Shown: one piece after another, positions 1 to 5,400 of the stretch
How positions within the stretch are numbered: the stretch's first letter is position 1
Layout: every line of letters starts with the position of its first letter
Program-made: the position numbers and the translations under genes
Source: an uncultured Clostridia bacterium
GTDB lineage: Bacteria; Bacillota; Clostridia; Oscillospirales; Oscillospiraceae
Direction: 5' to 3'
Assembly: GCA_947176425.1 (NCBI GenBank)
Contig: CAMWQV010000134.1
Span: forward strand, 1-6,190
DNA length: 6,190 bases
The notes under the pieces: generated by a model
What the model was told of the DNA's origin: nothing
Database searches by the model: none
The model's input: only the letters and a program-made list of their open reading frames with translations

Positions 1-363
1 GCTTTCGCACAGACGCCGGTTCGTTTTCTCCATCGAAGTCTGAAACGCCGCGACTTTTTCCTGACCCGCATCCGTCAGGCTCACAAGACGGCAGCGTCCG
101 TCTGCGGGACTGGCGCGGCGTATAATATATCCTTTCTCCTCTAAACGGCTGACGATCCCGTTGACTGTTGACGGACGCAGCCGCAGTTCCCGTTCCAAAT
201 CGCGCTGGTTCAGCGGCCCCCCGCGGCAGGACAGACATACCAGCGTTCGTGTCTGTACAGGCGTTACGTCATATCCGTCCCTGCGCAGCAGATTTGAATT
301 AAAAAGATATCCCAGGTGGCTGCAATACGCTAATTGACGGCCTATATCCGATGGTTCGTTCAT
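1..363 (-). CDS. MarR-family transcriptional regulator, 3' end cut off by the window
   Basis: This encodes the first 121 residues of a MarR-type winged-helix repressor; no stop is reached at the window edge (the family is usually about 140-160 residues). Visible in the translation are the N-terminal dimerisation helix (about residues 5-28), the TPVQTRTLVCL helix (34-44), the helix-turn-helix (about 51-75, with NQRDLERELRLRPSTVNGIV), and the wing, GYIIRRASPADGRCRLVSLT (78-97), with the conserved D88/R90 pair seen across MarR proteins. LTDAGQE then opens the C-terminal dimer helix. The start at 363 is supported by an AAAGGAG Shine-Dalgarno at 373-379, nine bases upstream. MarR proteins bind palindromes as dimers and usually lose DNA binding on meeting phenolic or oxidising ligands. 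Here an operator-like palindrome sits on its own -10 box. The genes it might control besides itself lie outside the window, so the ligand and regulon are unknown. The family assignment is confident. Confidence 0.9.
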   Translation of the reverse strand, partial: MNEPSDIGRQLAYCSHLGYLFNSNLLRRDGYDVTPVQTRTLVCLSCRGGPLNQRDLERELRLRPSTVNGIVSRLEEKGYIIRRASPADGRCRLVSLTDAGQEKVAAFQTSMEKTNRRLCES

Positions 364-392
364 TGTTTTCAGCTCCTTTCTGTCCCAGTAAA

Positions 393-408
393 AGTTAGCA
401 GGCTAACT
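393..408. promoter_or_regulatory. MarR-type operator palindrome overlapping the marR -10 box
   Basis: AGTTAGC at 393-399 and GCTAACT at 402-408 are perfect inverted repeats separated by two bases. TTAGC-N2-GCTAA is a common form of MarR-family operator. The site covers half of the -10 box and the predicted start point, so a bound dimer would block RNA polymerase. The palindrome is seen directly; autorepression is inferred from its position. Confidence 0.75.
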
Positions 409-434
409 ATACGCCTCTATCTTCCAATCGTCAA
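406..434 (-). promoter_or_regulatory. Sigma-A promoter of the marR gene
   Basis: Read on the minus strand, a -35 box TTGACG (429-434) and a -10 box TATAGT (406-411) are separated by exactly 17 bases. Predicted transcription starts near 399, giving a leader of about 36 nt that carries the AAAGGAG ribosome site. Confidence 0.8.
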
Positions 435-465
435 GAGGGGTTTTTGAATGGTTTTTTAACCCCCT

Positions 466-483
466 GTGAATTTTCCGTGAATT
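466..483. repeat. Short direct repeat GTGAATT, spaced 11 bases
   Basis: GTGAATT occurs at 466-472 and again at 477-483, exactly 11 bases apart (about one helical turn). It lies upstream of the -35 box at 498 of the small-RNA promoter, where an activator could bind. The repeats are short and the role is a guess. Confidence 0.3.
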
Positions 484-497
484 GTCTTTTGCCCCTG

Positions 498-526
498 TTG
501 ACTTCCTGCGAAGGATGTACTATGAT
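498..526 (+). promoter_or_regulatory. Sigma-A promoter of a candidate small RNA
   Basis: -35 TTGACT (498-503), a 17-base spacer and -10 TATGAT (521-526) predict a start near 533. An 11-bp palindrome, TGATGTCATCA (523-533), overlaps the -10 box and start point and could be an operator. No SD-led reading frame follows before the terminator at 580-625. Confidence 0.7.
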
Positions 527-532
527 GTCATC

Positions 533-625
533 AGTTCAGAAATGAATTTCTCTTTTCTCCCTCTCTCTTTTCTTACCTACAGGAATCGCCGGGTCCACTT
601 GGGGTCCGGCGATTCCTGTTTTTTT
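533..625 (+). ncRNA. Candidate small non-coding RNA (about 90 nt), unknown family
   Basis: This short unit is defined by a near-consensus promoter (498-526) and a very strong intrinsic terminator (580-625). After the predicted start come a small inverted repeat (538-551, AGAAAT-GA-ATTTCT), a single-stranded-looking C/U-only run at about 549-573 containing CTCCCTCTCTC, and then the terminator stem. A reading frame from the ATG at 542 has no Shine-Dalgarno and runs straight through the terminator, so coding is unlikely. Firmicute small RNAs often use C/U-rich loops to mask G-rich ribosome sites, and the pyrimidine tract would suit that. Alternatives are an attenuated leader or a relic promoter-terminator pair. 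I do not recognise an RNA family. Confidence 0.5.
580..625 (+). terminator. Strong intrinsic terminator of the small-RNA unit
   Basis: CAGGAATCGCCGG (580-592) pairs perfectly with CCGGCGATTCCTG (606-618). The stem can extend by four more pairs (two of them G-U) to a five-base loop. Seven T residues (619-625) follow directly. The left side has no A run, so it works in the plus direction only. Confidence 0.9.
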
Positions 626-665
626 GTGTTCGGTAAAATATATGGGGATAATTTTTCGTTTCGCC

Positions 666-694
666 TTGCGAACTTTGCCGGATTTTGGTATACT
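666..694 (+). promoter_or_regulatory. Promoter of the type I toxin mRNA (RNA I)
   Basis: -35 TTGCGA (666-671), 17 bases, then -10 TATACT (689-694), with an extended -10 TG at 686-687. The start is predicted near 701, which leaves a 35-nt leader before the toxin ATG and a toxin mRNA of about 190 nt ending at the 847-884 stem. Confidence 0.75.
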
Positions 695-705
695 GTCCCT
701 GTCGG

Positions 706-730
706 TCACCCAGACCTGGGAAGGGGGTGA
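706..730 (+). promoter_or_regulatory. Toxin leader hairpin able to hide the Shine-Dalgarno
   Basis: TCACCC (706-711) can pair with GGGTGA (725-730), which is the 3' half of the toxin ribosome site AAGGGGGTGA (721-730). A competing CCCAG/CTGGG pairing (709-713 with 716-720) has a loop of only two bases. Structured 5' leaders that hold back translation are typical of type I toxin mRNAs. The pairing is read by eye and not energy-calculated. Confidence 0.5.
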
Positions 731-749
731 ACTTCATGGAACTCATTTA
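726..749 (+). repeat. Direct repeat copy 1, over the toxin SD and start codon
   Basis: This 24-base unit, starting GGTGAACT and containing ATGGAACTCAT, covers the end of the toxin SD, the ATG at 736 and codons 2-5. It matches copy 2 (899-922) at 21 of 24 positions. The differences are at 734, 735 and 747. Confidence 0.9.
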
Positions 750-831
750 TAATTTTATTTTGTCTGTTGCAGCAGGTTTAATTTCCCAATTTATCTGCAA
801 ATGGCTCGACAGACGGAACGATGACCGATGA
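736..831 (+). CDS. Small membrane peptide, Fst-like type I toxin (31 aa)
   Basis: This 31-residue peptide begins MELIYNFILSV, continues as one hydrophobic helix (about residues 4-20, including SVAAGLISQFI), then ends in CKWLDRRN and the charged tail DDR. A single membrane helix, then Trp-Leu and a charged hydrophilic tail, is the layout of Fst/Ldr-type toxins such as pAD1 Fst. The usual Fst mid-helix proline is absent, so family membership rests on architecture more than residue identity. The start is fixed by SD AAGGGGGTGA five bases upstream. Its own promoter lies at 666-694 and a terminator follows at 847-884. A convergent antisense RNA carries the complement of a repeat spanning the SD end and codons 1-5, so translation should be blocked while the antitoxin is made. 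If free, the peptide is expected to insert in and damage the membrane. It could instead be a harmless small membrane protein. Confidence 0.8.
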   Translation: MELIYNFILSVAAGLISQFICKWLDRRNDDR

Positions 832-846
832 GCATACTCACCAGCA

Positions 847-884
847 AAATGAACCCCTGGAGTGCCCGCTCCAGGGGTTCATTT
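847..884. terminator. Shared bidirectional terminator of toxin and antitoxin
   Basis: A perfect 16-bp stem pairs 847-862 (AAATGAACCCCTGGAG) with 869-884, with a six-base loop TGCCCG (863-868). Reading plus, ATTTCTG then CCTTTTA follows; reading minus, TCATTTTGC follows. Neither T run is long, but the stem is very stable. It lies between convergent toxin and antitoxin promoters, as in pAD1 par, and is also the first stem met by transcripts from the GH18 gene. Confidence 0.8.
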
Positions 885-898
885 CTGTCCGCCTTTTA

Positions 899-922
899 GG
901 TGAACTGTATGGAACTCATCTA
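899..922 (+). repeat. Direct repeat copy 2, at the 5' end of the antitoxin RNA
   Basis: This copy of the 726-749 repeat has no reading frame in use: its ATG (909-911) is followed by codons GAA CTC ATC and then TAA at 921-923. On the minus strand it forms the first 24 bases of the predicted antitoxin RNA. It can pair with copy 1 in the toxin mRNA through 21 Watson-Crick pairs, one G-U pair and a two-base mismatch. Confidence 0.9.
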
Positions 923-928
923 AGGTTA

Positions 929-957
929 ATTATAGCACGATATTATAGTAAACACAA
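929..957 (-). promoter_or_regulatory. Promoter of the antitoxin RNA (RNA II)
   Basis: On the minus strand a perfect -10 TATAAT (929-934) is preceded by an extended -10 TGC (935-937). A weak -35, TTGTGT (952-957), lies 17 bases away. The start is predicted at about 921-922, at the edge of direct repeat copy 2. The perfect extended -10 suits a constitutive, strong antitoxin promoter. Confidence 0.75.
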
Positions 958-986
958 GCAAAACTTTTTAAAATCTCTAACAACTT

Positions 987-2267
987 TCATCCAACCCACG
1001 TATCTGACACATCATACAAAGCGTTCAGCACGGTCCAGCCCTGGGGGTAAGGCCGCATCAAATTCCAGTAACCCGCGCCATACAAACCATATTCCTGAAT
1101 CAAGCTCAGCTTTGCGCTCATACTCCGCGCATCCTCAAACCACACCTCATGCACCACGCCGCTCTCCGTATACCGAAACCAGGGACTCTGCGCACGTTCA
1201 TCAAAGAGGATCTCCACTCTATGCTCCACCGCAAGCTCCACGGCGTACTGGTTTGAGATTGATCTTGCCCGCGTCGCGCCCTGACGGAACGGCAAAGGCC
1301 AATCATACCCATAATTCGGAATCCCCAGCCATATTTTTTCCCGCGGGATCACTGTTACCGCGTAATCCAACACCTGCCGCACGTCCGGCAGCGGCGCAAC
1401 TGCCATCGGCGGCCCGTAGGTATAGCCCCACTCGTAGGTCATAACCAGCACAAAATCCGCCGCCGCACCTAACAGCCGGTAATCGTGGCCCTCATACAGC
1501 AATCCCGGCTGGCTGTCCGAAGTCTTCGGCGCAAGCGCAACCAAAACCGGCAGCGGTGTTACGGCTTGCCGCAGGCGTTGAATAAATGCGGCGTAATTGG
1601 CTTTTTGCGCTCCTGGGATGTACTCGAAATCTACGTCGATACCACGGTACCCTTTTGCCTTTATCGTCGCCTGCACCTGTCTTAACAGCGCGTTCTGACG
1701 CTCAGGACTGGACAGCAGCGTCACGGCACGCTGGCTGGAAAATGTGTCATCCTCTGTTAACGTTGACAGGTGCATAAGCGGCGCGCTCCCCAAACGGGAC
1801 GCCTCCCCTAATATCTCCCCGTCGTTCAGCGGCAGCAGTCCCCCCTGTGCTGTAATCCCATAGGTGAACGGCGTGACACAGGTCATATACGGCAGCGACG
1901 CGCTTAACTCTCGGGGGCGGATGAAGGGATAGGCGTATCCGTTCGTATAGGTTCGGCCCAGCTTATTCTGATTATATGTGATCACCAATATCTGGCCAGG
2001 ATGTATCGTGGGCATTCCGTTCAGCCAGTAATTATTCCGGTAGAGCTGGCGCAGGCTTAAACCGTACTGCCGGGCGATGGATGAGAGCGTTTGTTCCGGC
2101 TGCACGACATGAAACGTCTCTATTGCCTCGATCACTACCGTCTGTCCTACTGCCAGTGCGTTATCTGCCGGTATCCCGTTCGCCAGACGCAGCAGCTCCG
2201 GGTCCACTCCGTATAATGACGCAATGCTGTACAGCGTTTGCCCTGGCTGCACTATGTGGATCGTCAT
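987..2267 (-). CDS. LysM-GH18 protein, SleL/YaaH-like spore peptidoglycan hydrolase
   Basis: This 426-residue protein has two LysM domains (about residues 3-47, with HIVQPGQTLYSIASLYGV; about 52-97, with HVVQPEQTLSSIARQYGL), which bind peptidoglycan. A GH18 (beta/alpha)8 domain follows (about 117-420). Catalytic-site signs are GIDVDFEYI with D211, D213 and the proton donor E215; VMTYEWG (275-281); GIPNYGYDW (315-323); and GAGYWNL (397-403). There is no signal peptide, as in Bacillus YaaH/SleL, which act on cortex muropeptides from within the spore coat as N-acetylglucosaminidases. The first Asp of the canonical GH18 motif DxxDxDxE is Arg208. The start is supported by AAGGGGG at 2276-2282. I see no convincing promoter in 2268-2476, and no terminator before 987; transcripts probably stop at the 847-884 stem. 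A sporulation role is inferred from the family; a vegetative cell-wall role is the alternative. Confidence 0.9.
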   Translation of the reverse strand: MTIHIVQPGQTLYSIASLYGVDPELLRLANGIPADNALAVGQTVVIEAIETFHVVQPEQTLSSIARQYGLSLRQLYRNNYWLNGMPTIHPGQILVITYNQNKLGRTYTNGYAYPFIRPRELSASLPYMTCVTPFTYGITAQGGLLPLNDGEILGEASRLGSAPLMHLSTLTEDDTFSSQRAVTLLSSPERQNALLRQVQATIKAKGYRGIDVDFEYIPGAQKANYAAFIQRLRQAVTPLPVLVALAPKTSDSQPGLLYEGHDYRLLGAAADFVLVMTYEWGYTYGPPMAVAPLPDVRQVLDYAVTVIPREKIWLGIPNYGYDWPLPFRQGATRARSISNQYAVELAVEHRVEILFDERAQSPWFRYTESGVVHEVWFEDARSMSAKLSLIQEYGLYGAGYWNLMRPYPQGWTVLNALYDVSDTWVG

Positions 2268-2275
2268 GGTTCGTT

Positions 2276-2282
2276 CCCCCTT
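2276..2282 (-). promoter_or_regulatory. Ribosome binding site of the LysM-GH18 gene
   Basis: AAGGGGG on the minus strand lies eight bases before the ATG at 2267. It fixes the start so that the first LysM domain begins directly at residue 3, with no room for a signal peptide. Confidence 0.8.
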
Positions 2283-2370
2283 GTTTTTCTATATCTTTAT
2301 GCGGGAGAATGGAACTATATGTCTGATAACAGCAAAAATACAGGTTGCTTATGTAATCCCAAACAGGCAG

Positions 2371-2410
2371 AAAGGGACGCCGTTGTCAGATGCGGCGTTC
2401 TTTTCCCTTT
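2371..2410 (+). terminator. Stem-loop with T-rich tail, plus strand, no gene assigned
   Basis: GACGCCG (2376-2382) pairs with CGGCGTT (2393-2399), one pair being G-U, around a ten-base loop. TTCTTTTCCCTTTTT follows (2398-2412). AAAGGG (2371-2376) could also pair with CCCTTT (2405-2410). This looks like an intrinsic terminator for plus-strand transcription, yet I can support no plus-strand gene before it. On the minus strand it has only a weak T run (CCCTTTCTG). Confidence 0.45.
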
Positions 2411-2424
2411 TTCAGAAACGTGGG

Positions 2425-2454
2425 AACCCCCGGGGGCCGAAGCCCTCGGGGGTT
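2425..2454 (-). terminator. GC-rich UUCG-capped hairpin after the giant surface-protein gene
   Basis: Read on the minus strand, AACCCCCGAGGGC and GCCCCCGGGGGTT form 12 of 13 pairs, closed by a C(UUCG)G tetraloop, starting 22 bases after the stop codon at 2477. No U run follows (CCCACG instead), so it is either an atypical terminator or a 3'-end-protecting structure. The next stem toward the GH18 gene is at 2376-2399. Confidence 0.6.
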
Positions 2455-2476
2455 AAAACCATAGAACCTTTTTACT

Positions 2477-5400
2477 TTAGGACGCTGCTTCTTTTCTCAG
2501 AATAACATTAAACGTAATTGACTCAATACCGTCATCTGAGGCACCAGATAACTCCGCAGGCATAATCTCGAAGTACTCTTCCTGATCATCATTTGCGTAA
2601 TCTACAATCACAACCGCTACATCCTTAAGAGTCTTTCCCGCTTTCGCTACAATATCAATCAGTTTGAACGTATCAGTTGCGTCCACCGCACTGAATTCAT
2701 CAGTCTCGCTTCCATATTTTATCGTGGTTCCGTCTTTCTTTGTAATCTGTACATTCTTCGGGTCAGGTTCAAACTTAACATACGTACTCGTTGACTTATC
2801 CATCCCCAGCTCCGCATCTTTAGCCTTGCCATTCGCTTTAATTCCCGTCAGAGTAAAGGTCAATTCGGTGGTTGTCTGGACCAGGGTCACGGTGATGTCT
2901 TCATCTCCAACGGTGTACGTACCTTTGCCACCCTTGGTCTTCATATTGGCTACTTCACCAATCCACGTACACTCGTCGGTTTCATCCTCAGTCACCTTGA
3001 CATAGGTCATCGCCTTTGTTGCCTCCAGACTAAGATCAGTCCCTTGAGCAACATAATACTCATTATTACTACTGGACAGAGTACTGCTAATGTCCTTGCT
3101 TACTTCATTCCGGGACACTTTTACATTAGCATTAGCACTGGTGCCAGTTCCAATGAGGCCACTAAAAGTGACTTTAGAAACACTATAGAGATGGATCGCA
3201 GTAACATCATTCCCAGTTATCTTGCTACTAAGATCGCTCCAGAGAACGCCGTTGCTTGCAACAGTAATGAGATCACTAGAAGTCGCTGTCCAATAGTCGG
3301 CTTTAACTTTACTGCCTGTCTTATCAATAACAGCCAGCAGTTGGTCGCCTGTCTTATAGTCACTACCAAGAGAAATCGCCAGAGGAGGATCATCCAGATC
3401 GATTGTAGCAATAGGTGTCTCAGCGTCTTCAAGGTACACGTCCACGCTGCTGTTAGTCACCTGCTTGATCTCAACATTCGCAATGCCCTTGGCATCTTCA
3501 GGCAGACTGGCAACACGCATAGTGAAGGTAGGTTTCGCGTCCGCGGTCAGCACCTGATCGGCAACACCATTGACCTTCTCACCATTGATAAGCAACCGCC
3601 AGGTTTGAGGAGCAAATTTAGTTGCACCACTTGTTTCAGACTTGGCCTCAATACGAATGGTAGAACCAACCTTAACATATACATCAGCGTCCCTACCGGT
3701 TGCAGTCACATCATACTCAGCATCATTCACATTCCACTTGCCAACAGTCTGTTTAGTAGTATCGCTAGTCTGTGTAAATCTCACAGCCTCAACCAGATCG
3801 ATATCTTTGCTGACGGCTTTGAGGATCTTATCCGTTACCACTCCGGCCGTTACAGCAAGCGCAGTTTTATCCCAGCCTCCCGTAGTACCGGTGGCACCAG
3901 CATAGGCACTTTCGAAATAATCGGCGTCTTTCTTGATAACATAACCGGTTCTGCCACCCAAGAAACCAGATACTTTTTCGCCACTGTTATTCTTCACATA
4001 TGCAAGAGTAGTCCCATCATAGGAAACTTTACGCAGTGTGCCAGTATCAGCCATGGAGTTCATACCAGTGGCTTTAAAGTATACAGTGCTTGTGTTGCCG
4101 CTGGGACGGGTGATCTTCGCGGAACCAGTCGCCGCAGTTCCGGCAACAGTTGCTTTCACGTTCTCAGGCTCAACGCCTTCCGCCACAGCAATAGCAGCCT
4201 CAACCTGAGCCAGGCTCAGTTTTGTATCCGCATACTCGCCATAGCCGTACAGTTCATAGCTATTGCCATTTTTATACGCCTTGACTTCGGGGACAGCCTC
4301 AACTGTCTCATCAGCCTCGGTCGTGAGACGGATAATGATAGCCTTGTTGACGAGTTTTACGTCGAATTTGCCGTTCTCATCCTTGCACCGCGCGATGATG
4401 TCGTCGCTAATATAGGCAAGAATCTTCCACTCATCGCTGTTAGCGTCTATCGCTTTGACGAACGAAGCGCCTTCTTCCTTGCTGGCATAGAGTTCGAGCC
4501 CACTGTACTCTTTCGGATACTGATAGGAAACGCCGGTGGGATGTGTGCCATGCGCCATCTTAACTCTCAAAGCATAGTTGGGATTGTTCCCAGCACCGGC
4601 ACGCGCACGCTTAGATATACGGAGGGGATCGATGCCAATGATAGGATCGTCAGGATTTACGTTGGGATCATCGGGGCCGGCCACTTCGGGACCAACCTCA
4701 ACTACCAGATTGACGGTCTCGCTGTCAACGGCCAGAGCATAGCCGTCTTCAGTGGCCTCGGCCTTGTTGCCGGCTTCGTCCTGAACACCCTTGACTACGA
4801 AAGTGCCCATACCGTCATTATCGTCATCCTCGCTCAGAGTCAGCAGCTCTGCAGCGGTCAGGACCAGCTTGCCCTCAACGGTGTCTCTGGCTTCCAGAGC
4901 AATGGGGGTCTCAACGCCCAGAATCTCTGTGACATCATCGCCGTCCGGGTCAATATATCTGACAATGCTGGGAGTCACGTTGATTTCTGTGCTGCTGCCC
5001 TTCTCTGTAAGGGTGATGGTGATGGTATCGCCGTCTTTCACGTCTTCGACGGTCACGGTCTTGCCATCCTCGGAAACGGTACCTGCGGTGGCGGTAACAT
5101 CATACTCGCCTTCATAGGTGAGGGTGACAGTCAGATCATAGGTATCGTCATCCTGCTTGGTCAGCTCTTCCGCCTTCGTAACTGTAACGCCATCGGGAGC
5201 TTTAACCTCTACAGTGACAGTCGGCTTGGTCGGATCAACAACCGGAGGCGTATCATCTTTGTAGTCCTCAATGGCTTTGACTGCGGCTTCAAGATCCTTC
5301 ACAAGCTGCGTATCGGTCTCGTACTTCTTGAGTTCTGTCAGAGCTTCCTTCAGCTTGTCAAGCAGAGCCTTTCTGCCCTCAGCGCCGAGAGCCTTCAGGT

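Larger units (their letters stand above)
843..922 (-). ncRNA. Antisense antitoxin RNA (RNA II-like, about 80 nt)
   Basis: The predicted transcript starts at about 922 from the extended -10 promoter and ends after the 847-884 stem. Its first 24 bases are the complement of repeat copy 2 and so are almost fully complementary to the toxin ribosome-binding and start region. Its 3' half is the same stem as the toxin mRNA's own 3' end, in antisense. It overlaps the toxin transcript only downstream of the stop codon and pairs with the start region through the repeat, so it can act in trans. Size and layout match RNA II of pAD1 par. It has no SD or plausible reading frame. Confidence 0.7.

Noticed and set aside
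437..463. Inverted repeat GGGGTT/AACCCC around a T-rich 15-base centre
   Set aside because: The arms are only six bases with a long loop, and there is no U run in a useful position; too weak to call a terminator or operator.
482..730. 82-residue plus-strand reading frame
   Set aside because: It runs across two promoters and a perfect intrinsic terminator and has no SD before its ATG. The real coding signal here is the 736-831 peptide in another frame.
821..1444. 207-residue plus-strand reading frame
   Set aside because: It lies antisense to the LysM-GH18 gene, is rich in Pro/Ser/Thr/Arg with no domain pattern, has no SD, and passes through the terminator stem at 847-884.
2318..2456. Short plus-strand frame starting MSDNSKNTGCLCNP, with GGGAG 11 bases upstream
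   Set aside because: It reads through both stem-loops (2376-2399 and 2425-2454), ends in a GC-rich hairpin translation, and resembles no family I know.
3217..3432. 71-residue minus-strand frame, and other short frames inside the two long genes
   Set aside because: They are alternative-frame shadows of the long coding sequences, with no SD or domain sign.
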